Shown piece by piece: positions 1 to 7,603 of a stretch of DNA of 64,000 nt. The translations under genes and the position numbers were made by a program. The notes under the pieces were generated by a model, which did not search any database, was not told where the DNA came from, and saw only the letters and a program-made list of their open reading frames with translations. The DNA is from WHSW01 sp963729075 (GTDB taxonomy: Bacteria > Actinomycetota > Thermoleophilia > Solirubrobacterales > 70-9). The stretch covers positions 186,001-250,000 of the forward strand of contig CAVSMU010000008.1 of assembly GCA_963729075.1 (NCBI GenBank). The letters run 5' to 3'. How positions within the stretch are numbered: the first letter of the stretch is position 1; each line of letters opens with the position of its first letter.

Positions 1-1078
1 GGAACGTGTCCCACATCACCGCCAGCTCCTCCGTCCGGCGCATGCCGAGTGCTTTCTCGACCAGGCCGGGCTGCGGGCCATGGGGAAGGCCCGACGGGTG
101 GACGGTGATCGAGCCTGCCTCGATCCCCTTGCGGCTGCCGAACTCGCCCGAGACGTAGTAGATGACCTCCTCCGACTGGAGGTTGGAGTGGTGGTAGGGA
201 AGCGGCACCGCCTCCGGGTCGTAATCGAGCTCGCGCGGGCAGAACGAGCAGATGACGAAGTTGGGCCCCTGGAAGGTCTGGTGGACCGGCGGCGGCAGGT
301 GCAGCCGCCCGGTCCGGGGCTCGAAGTCGTGCACGTTGAAGGCGTACGGGTAGACGTAGCCGTCCCAGCCGACGACATCGAACGGGTGGTAGTCGAGGAG
401 GTAGCGCTGCAGGCCTCCGCGCACCCGGACGGTGACCTCGAACTCGCCGTCCTCGCGGTGGGTCTCGAGCTCGCCGGGAGGGTGGAAGTCGCGCTGCGAG
501 AACGGAGCCGACTCGAGCAGCTGCCCGTAGCGGTTGCGATACCGGTTCGGCGTCTCGATCTCCCCCGGGGTATGGAAGACGAGCCAAGTCTGCGGCGTCT
601 CGTCGAGCGCGAACCGGTAGGTGGTGCCGCGTGGCACGACGATGTAGTCGTGCTCGCGGAACGGAAGCGAGCCGAACACGGTCTCGAGCGTTCCCGAGCC
701 CTCGACCACGAAGAAGACCTCGTCGCCCTCGCCGTCGCGGAAGAAACCGTCGGTCTCGGCGACCGGACGGCAGAGGGAGACCTCGATGTCGGCGTTCCAC
801 ATCAGGCAGCGGCGGCCGCTGACCGGGTCCCCCGCGGGCTCCGTCGGCCCGCTGACGAGATGGCGGTGAACGTGGGCGTCGGGCACCCACTCCAGGTGCT
901 CGATCGGCTCGAAGTCGCCCACCTCGGCGATCCGGCACGGAGACTCGAGGTGATACAGGATCGACTCGTTGCCCGAGAAGCCCTCGTAGCCCATCACCTC
1001 TTCGACGAGCAGCCGACCGTTGGTGCGGAACTGGGTGTGACGTTTGCGGGGGACCTGACCCAGACTGTGGTAACGCAT
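1..1078 (-). CDS. hmgA: Homogentisate 1,2-dioxygenase (partial, C-terminus beyond window edge)
   Basis: Opens the aromatic ring of homogentisate with O2 to give maleylacetoacetate in cytosolic tyrosine/phenylalanine catabolism. The minus-strand frame from ATG at 1078 reads MRYHSLGQVPRKRHTQFR and stays open for 359 codons to the window edge. The family is about 380-390 residues, so only the last 20-30 are missing. A cupin segment with HPSGLPHGPQPG near residue 325 carries the iron-site histidines, followed by the downstream glutamate in LVEKALG. A GGGAGA ribosome-binding site lies about 9 bases before the ATG. It follows hppD on the same strand, 163 bp downstream, so the two probably form one transcription unit. 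The plus-strand open frame over the same region is a shadow. Confidence 0.93.
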   Translation of the reverse strand, partial: MRYHSLGQVPRKRHTQFRTNGRLLVEEVMGYEGFSGNESILYHLESPCRIAEVGDFEPIEHLEWVPDAHVHRHLVSGPTEPAGDPVSGRRCLMWNADIEVSLCRPVAETDGFFRDGEGDEVFFVVEGSGTLETVFGSLPFREHDYIVVPRGTTYRFALDETPQTWLVFHTPGEIETPNRYRNRYGQLLESAPFSQRDFHPPGELETHREDGEFEVTVRVRGGLQRYLLDYHPFDVVGWDGYVYPYAFNVHDFEPRTGRLHLPPPVHQTFQGPNFVICSFCPRELDYDPEAVPLPYHHSNLQSEEVIYYVSGEFGSRKGIEAGSITVHPSGLPHGPQPGLVEKALGMRRTEELAVMWDTF

Positions 1079-1079
1079 T

Positions 1080-1243
1080 AGTGGTGTCTCCCGTGGGTCG
1101 GGGGCCGCTCTGGCGCGACCCGATGGTCGTCAGGCAAGGACGCAGGGAGCGAAGCGTGGCAGAGCCACGCGAGCGACTGAGGACGCAGGCTGGCGGCCAC
1201 TCGGGGCCGCCAGAGCGGCCGCTGATCCGCGGGAGCCACCACT
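1080..1243 (-). promoter_or_regulatory. Long inverted-repeat element between hppD and hmgA, covering the hmgA RBS
   Basis: Two 36-base arms (1080-1115 and 1208-1243) are reverse complements with about 31 of 36 matches. Between them lie a perfect 7-bp hairpin (1154-1170, GCGTGGC-AGA-GCCACGC), flanked by direct copies of GGACGCAGG at 1138 and 1181, and a second 7-bp hairpin (1192-1211). The hmgA Shine-Dalgarno (complement of 1087-1092) sits in one arm and would pair with the sequence just after the hppD stop codon. No T-run follows, so it is not a classic intrinsic terminator. A regulatory RNA fold or a small palindromic repeat element is more likely. Confidence 0.6.
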
Positions 1244-2363
1244 AGAGGTTTCCTCTCCTCTCCTGTTCGCGCTCGATCGCCTCGAACAGCGCCTTGAAGT
1301 TACCCTCGCCGAAACCGCGCGCTCCGTGGCGCTCGATCACCTCGAGGAACACGGTCGGGCGGTCGCCGATCGTCTGCGTGAAGATCTGCAGCAGATAGCC
1401 CTCGTCGTCGCGGTCGGCGAGGATGCCGAGCTCGCGCAGGTCGGCGAGGCTCTCGTCGATCTCACCGATCCGTCCGGGAAGCTCCTCGTAGTAGCTCTCC
1501 GGGGTCGAGAGGAAGCGCACGCCGCGCTCGCGCAGCTCCTTGACCGTGGCGACGATGTCGGTGGTCGCGAGCGCGATGTGCTGGGCGCCCGGGCCGCCGT
1601 AGTACTCGAGGTACTCCTCGATCTGCGACTTGCGCTTGCCCTCGGCGGGCTCGTTGATCGGGAACTTCACCCGGCCCTTGCCGTCGGTCATCACCTTGGA
1701 CATCAGCGCCGAGTACTCGGTGCCGATGTCCTCGTCGGTGAAATGGATCATCTCGGTCATCCCGAAGACGCGTTCGTAGTAGCCCACCCACTCCTCGAGG
1801 CGGCCGAGCTCGACGTTCCCGACGACGTGATCGATGCCGGCGAACAGGCCGGCGTCGGCGCCCGGCTCCGCCGCGGCGAACCCGGGGAGGAACGCGCCCT
1901 CGTAGCCCGCGCGCTCGACGAACGTGTGCAGGGTGTCACCGTAGGTGGCGATCGTCGCCATCCGCACGGAGCCGCCGTCGTCCTGCTCCTCCCAGGGCTC
2001 GCGGACGCCACGGGCGCCGTGCTGGACGGCGTAGCGGTAGGCGTGCTCGGCGTCGGGGACGGCGAGCGCGATCACGCGCACCCCGTCGCCGTGGGCGCCG
2101 ACGTGGCGGGCGATCTCGCTCGTCCCCAGCAGCGGCGCGGTGAGCACGAAGCGCACCCGCCCCTGCTCGACCACGTGCGAGGCTCGATCGCGGACCCCCG
2201 TCTCCAGCCCGGCGTAGGCCGTGCACCGGAAGCCGAGCGCGTGAGTGAACCAGTGTGCGGCCTGCGTCGCGTTGCCCACGTACAGCTCGACGTGGTCGAT
2301 GCCGTGCAGCGGCATCTCGTCGGCGGCGGTCGCCTGCGGTTTCGGGGCGGTCTCGATCGCCAT
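1242..2363 (-). CDS. hppD: 4-hydroxyphenylpyruvate dioxygenase
   Basis: Converts 4-hydroxyphenylpyruvate to homogentisate, the step before hmgA. The 373-residue protein has two vicinal-oxygen-chelate halves. The C-terminal half carries the iron ligands: His in GIDHVVGNV, His in AQHIALAT, and Glu in FLEVIERHG near the C-terminus, followed by the family ending GFGEGNFKALFEAIE. I chose ATG 2363 over the upstream GTG at 2390 because AAGGAGAGGAGCAAG directly precedes it. The gene is divergent from an Lrp/AsnC regulator, which is the natural candidate to control it. Confidence 0.95.
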   Translation of the reverse strand: MAIETAPKPQATAADEMPLHGIDHVELYVGNATQAAHWFTHALGFRCTAYAGLETGVRDRASHVVEQGRVRFVLTAPLLGTSEIARHVGAHGDGVRVIALAVPDAEHAYRYAVQHGARGVREPWEEQDDGGSVRMATIATYGDTLHTFVERAGYEGAFLPGFAAAEPGADAGLFAGIDHVVGNVELGRLEEWVGYYERVFGMTEMIHFTDEDIGTEYSALMSKVMTDGKGRVKFPINEPAEGKRKSQIEEYLEYYGGPGAQHIALATTDIVATVKELRERGVRFLSTPESYYEELPGRIGEIDESLADLRELGILADRDDEGYLLQIFTQTIGDRPTVFLEVIERHGARGFGEGNFKALFEAIEREQERRGNL

Positions 2364-2376
2364 CTTGCTCCTCTCC

Positions 2377-2417
2377 TTGACCCGATCCAACCTTGCCGTT
2401 TATGATTACCCGCAAGG
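2377..2417. promoter_or_regulatory. Divergent promoter with CCTTGC/GCAAGG operator, hppD-lrp
   Basis: On the plus strand TTGACC (2377-2382) and TATGAT (2401-2406) are 18 bp apart, a good sigma-70-type promoter for the regulator at 2470. An inverted repeat CCTTGC (2391-2396) and GCAAGG (2412-2417) brackets the -10 box, and a further CAAGG half-site follows at about 2428. Overlap with the -10 suggests autorepression by the Lrp/AsnC protein. This is inferred from position and symmetry. Confidence 0.5.
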
Positions 2418-2469
2418 AATGGTTGCTCAAGGCCGATTCGTTGCGTCCGGTACGCCATCGTCCGCTTAG

Positions 2470-2943
2470 ATGGACGGAATCGACCATCGAATCGTTGCGC
2501 TGCTTCGCGAAAACGCTCGCCGGTCGTTCCAGGACATCGGCGAGCACGTCGCACTCTCGGCGCCGGCGGTCAAGCGCCGGGTCGACCGGCTCGAGCGCGA
2601 CGGGGTGATCCGGGGTTACTCGGCCAACGTCGACCCCTCCGCGATCGGCTGGAACACCCATGCCTTCGTGGAGCTCTTCTGCGAGGGGCGGATGTCCGGC
2701 GAGGAGGTTCGCGAGGCGGTCGGCGCGCATCCCGAGGTCGAGGCCGCGTACACGATCGCCGGCGGCCCGAGCGCGATCCTGCACCTGCGCGCGGTCGACA
2801 CGCAGCATCTCGAGCAGGCGCTCGAACGCCTCCGTGAGAGCCCGGGCGTGGTCCGGACCGAGACTCAGGTCGTGCTCTCCACCCTGTTCGAGCGGCCGGT
2901 GGCGAACGGCCGAGGCCCGGCCGGCGAGGCCGAGGCCGAATGA
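2470..2943 (+). CDS. Lrp/AsnC-family transcriptional regulator
   Basis: DNA-binding regulator that senses an amino acid or aromatic ligand. The 157-residue protein has an N-terminal winged HTH (about residues 5-50, with DIGEHVALSAPAVKRRVDRL) and a C-terminal RAM ligand-binding/oligomerisation domain (about 65-140). It is divergent from hppD and overlaps the next gene by four bases (ATGA at 2940-2943), so it is translationally coupled to the ATP-grasp enzyme. Likely targets are the shared promoter region at 2364-2469 and thus both the tyrosine-degradation genes and its own operon. The effector is not deducible; tyrosine, phenylalanine or a keto acid would fit the neighbourhood. Confidence 0.9.
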   Translation: MDGIDHRIVALLRENARRSFQDIGEHVALSAPAVKRRVDRLERDGVIRGYSANVDPSAIGWNTHAFVELFCEGRMSGEEVREAVGAHPEVEAAYTIAGGPSAILHLRAVDTQHLEQALERLRESPGVVRTETQVVLSTLFERPVANGRGPAGEAEAE

Positions 2944-4355
2944 TCGACCACGCGGCCGATTTGAAGCTCCAGCACCTCGTGGAGCTGTCGAAGCTCGGCG
3001 ACGGCTGCGCGGCGATCGAGGCGGAGATCGAGGAGTGGCTCGCCGAGCACGACGTCGTCTTCGCGGAGCGCACGATCCCGTTCGTGCTCATGCCCCACTT
3101 CGTCTCGCCGGGGCAGGCGGGGCGGGTGCGCCGCGCCGTGGAGTGCCTGTGCGGGGTCCTCGACCGCTTCTGCGACGCCTACCCGGCCGACGAGCGCCTG
3201 CGGGCCGAGCTCGACCTGCCCGCCTTCGAGGATTCGCTCGTTCGGGTGGATCCCGGGTACGACAGGCCGCTGCGGATCTGCCGCCTGGACGCGTTCCTGA
3301 TCGGCGACCGGGTCCGCTTCCTCGAGTTCAACGCCGACTCGCCGGCCGGGATCGGCTACACGGACGTGCTCGCCGAGGGCCTTCGCCGCGCGATCGCCCT
3401 CCCCAGCGTCGAGGCGGACTTCGAGACCGTCTACGCGCCCATGCTCCCGCTGCTGATCGGGACCCTGAGCGACGCCTACGCGCAGGTCCGAGCCAGCCGC
3501 CGCCGCGAGCTGCCGGACCGTCCACGCCTCGCCCTGGTCGACCTTCCGGGCAGCCCCTCGGTGCCGGAGTTCCGGATCGTCTGCCGCGCCGCCGGGGATG
3601 CGGGGATCGATGCGATCTGGACCACGACCGAGGAGCTCGACTACGACGGCTCCGCGCTGCGGGCCGGCGGCGAGCGCGTCGACCTCGTGTACCGGCGAGC
3701 GCTGGTCGACGACCTGAGCGAGGGCGACCTGACCGCCGCCTACCGCGACGGGCGCGTCTGCGTCGTCAACCCGCCCCGGGCGCGCGTCGCCAACAACAAG
3801 AAGCTCTTCGCGCTGCTCGGCGACCCGCGCTTCGGCGACCTCGTCTCCTCGGGCGAGGCCGAGGTGATCGCCGAGACCGTCCCCTGGACGCGGATCCTGC
3901 GCGAGGGCCGTGCGACCTACGGCGAATGGACCATCGACCTGCTCGACTTCGCCTCCGACAACCGCGAGCGGTTGGTGCTCAAGCCCGCGTCCGAGTACGG
4001 CGGCCACGGGGTCGCGCTCGGGGTCGAGACCGAGCAGGACGAGTGGGACCGGATCATCGCCGAGCACGCCGAGCGCGCCGACTTCGTCGTCCAGGAGTAC
4101 GTCCCGGTGCCCGAGGAGATGTTTCCGACGATCGAGGACGGGCACGTGCAGATGCGGCTCAAGCGCTTCAACATCAATCCGTTCGCGCTCGGCGGGCGCT
4201 ACGCGGGGATGATCACGCGGATCTCCGACCGGGCGGTGATCAACGTCTCGGCGGGCGGTGGCCTGCTCCCGAGCGTGGTCGGCCGCCACCGCCGGCGTTT
4301 GATGGCCGAGGAAACGGGGGATCGGGAGGAGACCCTTCATGACGCTCACACATGA
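2940..4355 (+). CDS. Circularly permuted ATP-grasp family ligase
   Basis: 471 residues. Visible blocks are a substrate-side motif RFLEFNADSPAGIGYTD (about 127-143), NNKKLFALLGD (about 282), a nucleotide-binding lysine segment LVLKPASEYGGHG (about 343), VVQEYVPVPEE (about 383), and a Mg/ATP-site segment LKRFNINPFALGGRYAG (about 405). The order matches the circularly permuted ATP-grasp family (glutathionylspermidine-synthase-like), whose members join a carboxylate to an amine through an acyl phosphate. The substrate is unknown. The start overlaps the regulator stop (ATGA), and the end overlaps the next gene by 17 bases, giving a tight three-gene operon. GNAT or peptide-synthetase partners are not visible. 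Confidence 0.82.
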   Translation: MIDHAADLKLQHLVELSKLGDGCAAIEAEIEEWLAEHDVVFAERTIPFVLMPHFVSPGQAGRVRRAVECLCGVLDRFCDAYPADERLRAELDLPAFEDSLVRVDPGYDRPLRICRLDAFLIGDRVRFLEFNADSPAGIGYTDVLAEGLRRAIALPSVEADFETVYAPMLPLLIGTLSDAYAQVRASRRRELPDRPRLALVDLPGSPSVPEFRIVCRAAGDAGIDAIWTTTEELDYDGSALRAGGERVDLVYRRALVDDLSEGDLTAAYRDGRVCVVNPPRARVANNKKLFALLGDPRFGDLVSSGEAEVIAETVPWTRILREGRATYGEWTIDLLDFASDNRERLVLKPASEYGGHGVALGVETEQDEWDRIIAEHAERADFVVQEYVPVPEEMFPTIEDGHVQMRLKRFNINPFALGGRYAGMITRISDRAVINVSAGGGLLPSVVGRHRRRLMAEETGDREETLHDAHT

Positions 4356-5511
4356 ACCACTGCGACGCGGCTACGACGTGGACGAGAACGCAATCCGGTT
4401 CTCGAACTACTTCCACGTCCTGCGCGAGATCGTCCACCTCTCGAACGGCTGGCTGCCGCTGGCGCCCGAGTTCGAGACCAAGTACCGGCTGGGCGACCAC
4501 ATCCACGACGACGCCCGCGCGATCTCGAAGGTCAAGCGGCGCCTCTACGAGCTCCGCCACCCGAGCGACTACCCCGGCGCCCCGGGCGCGGAGCTGACCG
4601 CGCTGCTCGACCGGCTCGCGGGCGCCGAGTCTCCGCAGCAGTACATGGAGCTCGCGTATGGCGAGGCGAAGCCGGCGCTGATCGAGGCGCTCGAGGTCCA
4701 CCTCGGCGCGCTCGACCCGGTCACCGACGAGCCCTCGCTGCGCCTCCTGACCCAGGTCCACGAGCGCCAGGCGCATCACGTCGCCGAGCTCGGCCCCGAC
4801 GACGCCCAATCGCGGCTCTCGGACCTCGGCTCGCTGCCGATCGACCTGAAGGCGCCGCCGCGCCGGCTCGCGATCCTCGAGCCACTCGGCGACCCCGCCC
4901 GCGACGAGTTCGTCGAGGTGACGCCGGACGGCGACCCGTTCCTCTCCGCCGAGCTCTACGTCAACGATCCCGACGAGAACCACGTGCCGGTCGAGCGCGA
5001 GGAGCAGCGCCACTTCTTCCACGGGCTGATGGACGCCGAGCTGTGCGCGGCCGAGCTGATGGCCCGCAACTCGCACGAGCACCCCGAGATGCCGTGGGAC
5101 TTCCACGTCGACATGGCGCGCCAGACCTGGGACGAGATGCGCCACGCCCGCGTCCACGAGATCCTCATGCCGACTGAGCTCGGCTGCCGCTGGGGCGACT
5201 ACCCCGTCGGCTTCGCCTACTTCCGCTCGATCTACGAGCGCGACCTGCTCGACCGCCTGGCCCTGTTCAACTCGACCTCCGAGCAGAAGGCGATGTGGCG
5301 CCACTCGCACCGGCGCAAGGTCCTGGTCGAGCGCGGCCAGGAGACCGTCGCGAAGGTGTTCGACTACCTGCTCGCCGACGAGGTCCCGCACGTCCACAAC
5401 GGCGTCCGCTGGGGCGCCTACCTGATGGAGGGCGACGAGAAGGCCTATCGCGCCTACGTGCGCGAGCTGCGCTCGGGGCTCGATCGCACCGGGGCGCCGA
5501 CGTCGGCCTGA
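4339..5511 (+). CDS. DUF455-type ferritin-like protein
   Basis: 390 residues. The central helical bundle has ferritin-like metal ligands: E in MDAELCAAELMARNSHEH (about 232-250) and E..RH..E in WDEMRHARVHE (about 264-274), the pattern of a dimetal carboxylate site. The C-terminal half is helical with DEVPHVHNGVRWG. Family knowledge: DUF455 proteins are ferritin-like with no settled reaction. The start ATG at 4339 lies inside the ATP-grasp gene and has GGAGGAGA before it, so the two are co-translated. Co-expression with an ATP-grasp ligase suggests oxidative tailoring of the ligated product, but that is inference. Confidence 0.78.
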   Translation: MTLTHEPLRRGYDVDENAIRFSNYFHVLREIVHLSNGWLPLAPEFETKYRLGDHIHDDARAISKVKRRLYELRHPSDYPGAPGAELTALLDRLAGAESPQQYMELAYGEAKPALIEALEVHLGALDPVTDEPSLRLLTQVHERQAHHVAELGPDDAQSRLSDLGSLPIDLKAPPRRLAILEPLGDPARDEFVEVTPDGDPFLSAELYVNDPDENHVPVEREEQRHFFHGLMDAELCAAELMARNSHEHPEMPWDFHVDMARQTWDEMRHARVHEILMPTELGCRWGDYPVGFAYFRSIYERDLLDRLALFNSTSEQKAMWRHSHRRKVLVERGQETVAKVFDYLLADEVPHVHNGVRWGAYLMEGDEKAYRAYVRELRSGLDRTGAPTSA

Positions 5512-5518
5512 CGAGCGC

Positions 5519-6655
5519 TCAGGCGGCCGGCGTCGGCGGTGGCTCGGCCCCGGGCGACACCAGCGGCGGCGTCGGGGGCTCGCCGCTGTCGATCGGCTGC
5601 GTCAGGGCCTCGCGGCGGTAGTCGCGATACTCGCGCCAGACGATCTGGAGGGCGGCGGCCACCGGGATCGCGAGCACGGCGCCCAGCACCCCGAACAGGG
5701 TCGCGCCGAAGAGCACGGCGACGATCACGGTGAAACCCTCGACCTCGACCGCGCGCTTCTGGATCTGCGGCTGGATCACGTAGTTCTCGAACTGCTGGTA
5801 GACGATCGCGAAGACCACCCAGACGATCAGGCCGACCGGGAAGTTGACGAACAGCATCACGATGGCGATCAGGACGGCCGCGATCGTCGCGCCGACGACG
5901 GGAATCAGATCGAAGAAGGCGACGATCAGCGCCAGGGGCGCCGCGAAGGGAGCGCCGAGGATCTTCAGCATGATGAAGGCCGCGATGCCCGCGATCGTCG
6001 CCTGGATCAGCGCCCCGCCGACGTAGTTGCCGATCGCGTTCGCGACGTCGCGCAGGGCGCGGTCGATCCGCTCCCTGCGTCCCGCCGGCTGGGAGCGGAC
6101 GAACGCCTCCGCCCAGCGCGGCCCCCCGCCGACCATGAAGATGCTCAGGATCAGGATCGTGACCGTGGCGAAGATCGAGCTCACGACCCCGACGCCGATG
6201 TCCTGCAGCACGCCCGCGGCATCGCCGATCTTGCTCGGCAGATCGTCGGCCGCGTTCTGGATCTCGCTGGTGAAGTCGTACTTGTCGTTCAGGTCGTTCA
6301 GCGTGTCGTTGTCCTGCACGAAGTCCTCCACGTCCTGCGCGTACTCGGGAACGTTCCCCGCGAGCTCCTCGATCTGGTCGACCAGCGACGGGATGAGCAG
6401 CGCGCCGAGCCCGATCGGGATCAGGATCAGCGCGAGGTAGGTGAGCGCGATCGCGAAGCCGCGCCTCATGTGCCGCTGGAGCACGTTCACCGGCCCCGAC
6501 ATCGCGACCGCGAGAAAGGCGGCGATCGCGAGCCAGGTCAGCGGCGTGCGCAGCAGATAGACGAGGTAGAGCGCGAGCGCCACCGCGACGACGATCAGCA
6601 CCGTCCGCAGCACGGCCTGTCCCAGCGGGTCCCGCGGTGTCATCACCGCCATCAC
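5519..6655 (-). CDS. AI-2E family transporter (PerM-like permease)
   Basis: 378-residue polytopic membrane protein. Two N-terminal helices (VLIVVAVALALYLVYLL and LTWLAIAAFLAVAM) are followed by a long extracytoplasmic loop (about residues 75-150), then five or six further helices. FDLIPVVGATIA and the ending QFENYVIQPQIQKRAV are typical of the family. Substrates of this family are diverse or unknown (AI-2 export, Na+/H+ exchange). The C-terminal tail is proline-rich. It converges with the DUF455 gene, with only 7 bp between stop codons, and shares no obvious pathway with its neighbours. Confidence 0.9.
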   Translation of the reverse strand: MMAVMTPRDPLGQAVLRTVLIVVAVALALYLVYLLRTPLTWLAIAAFLAVAMSGPVNVLQRHMRRGFAIALTYLALILIPIGLGALLIPSLVDQIEELAGNVPEYAQDVEDFVQDNDTLNDLNDKYDFTSEIQNAADDLPSKIGDAAGVLQDIGVGVVSSIFATVTILILSIFMVGGGPRWAEAFVRSQPAGRRERIDRALRDVANAIGNYVGGALIQATIAGIAAFIMLKILGAPFAAPLALIVAFFDLIPVVGATIAAVLIAIVMLFVNFPVGLIVWVVFAIVYQQFENYVIQPQIQKRAVEVEGFTVIVAVLFGATLFGVLGAVLAIPVAAALQIVWREYRDYRREALTQPIDSGEPPTPPLVSPGAEPPPTPAA

Positions 6656-6689
6656 GACCCAGTCCTATTCGGCGGTGCGCCTGGCGTTC

Positions 6690-7538
6690 CTACCGCACGG
6701 GGGTCTCGAGGCGCCCGAGCCCGTCGGCCTCGATCACCACCAGGTCGCCGGGCTCGACCCAGCGACCCTCGGGACGGTCCGGCGCGGGCAGGGGCCCGAG
6801 CTCGAGCAGGCACCCGCCCGCGAGCGTTCCCGATCCGAGCACGTCGCCGGGGCGCAGGCGGGTGTCGCGGGCGGCGTGGGCGACGATCTCCGGCCAGCCG
6901 AAGTGCATAGCGGACGCATCCGCGGCGGTCACCTGCTCGCCGTTGACGAGCACCCGCGCGCCGATCCGCAGCCGGCCGTGCTCGTAGGGGAGCTCGTCGA
7001 CGGTGACCAGATGAGGACCGAGGCTGGTGCCGAAGTCCTTCGCCTTCGCGGGACCGAGGCCGACGGTCACCTCGGCGGCCTGCACGTCGCGCGCCGACCA
7101 GTCGTTCATCAGCGTGAACCCGGCGATCTCGGGCCCGTCGGCGCCGATGCCGATCACCGCCGCGATCTCGAGCTCGAAGTCGAGCCGCGCCGTCGTCGCC
7201 GGGCGACGCAGCGACTCCCCCGGCCCGAGGATCGACGCCGGGTTGGAGAAGTAGAAGGCCGGCGCCTCGTACCAGTGGGGCGCGATCTCGCGGCCGCGCA
7301 GCCGCGCCCCGGCCGCCACATGGGCCTCGTAGGCGTAGAAGTCGCGGACGCTCGGCGGCTCGGGCACCGGCGCGAGCTGGCGCAGCTCGCCGACGTCGAG
7401 CTCCTCGCCGGTGCGATCCCGCCCTTCGCCCGCGAGCCACGCCGGCATCGCCGGCGCCTCGAGCCGGTGGACCCGATCGCCCACCAACTCGCCGACGAGC
7501 CGCTCCCCGGCGGTGGTCTCGAAGCTGCCCAGCCGCAT
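6690..7538 (-). CDS. Fumarylacetoacetate hydrolase family protein
   Basis: 282 residues. The FAH fold carries the divalent-metal carboxylates in FELEIAAVIG (about 115-125) and NDWSARDVQ (about 143), and a substrate-loop glycine stretch GSGTLAGGC (about 245). In the tyrosine pathway this enzyme splits fumarylacetoacetate to fumarate and acetoacetate. Position 4.3 kb from hppD/hmgA makes that role likely, but the family also includes acylpyruvases and hydratases. The gene is monocistronic, divergent from the M32 peptidase with 65 bp between starts. No maleylacetoacetate isomerase is seen in the window. Confidence 0.87.
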   Translation of the reverse strand: MRLGSFETTAGERLVGELVGDRVHRLEAPAMPAWLAGEGRDRTGEELDVGELRQLAPVPEPPSVRDFYAYEAHVAAGARLRGREIAPHWYEAPAFYFSNPASILGPGESLRRPATTARLDFELEIAAVIGIGADGPEIAGFTLMNDWSARDVQAAEVTVGLGPAKAKDFGTSLGPHLVTVDELPYEHGRLRIGARVLVNGEQVTAADASAMHFGWPEIVAHAARDTRLRPGDVLGSGTLAGGCLLELGPLPAPDRPEGRWVEPGDLVVIEADGLGRLETPVR

Positions 7539-7603
7539 CGTCGGGAGATTCGCACAGCGGGCGCCCGGAGCCCGAGCGCCGCCGCCCGGTAGGTTGAGTC
7601 GCC

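Noticed and set aside
80..1081. Long plus-strand open frame over hmgA
   Set aside because: Antisense shadow of the dioxygenase; no family sequence, composition driven by GC bias.
1326..2405. Long plus-strand open frame over hppD
   Set aside because: Shadow of hppD on the other strand; the minus strand has all catalytic motifs.
2660..4342. 560-codon plus-strand frame overlapping the Lrp and ATP-grasp genes
   Set aside because: Arginine/proline-rich out-of-frame translation; the two real genes in other frames explain the region.
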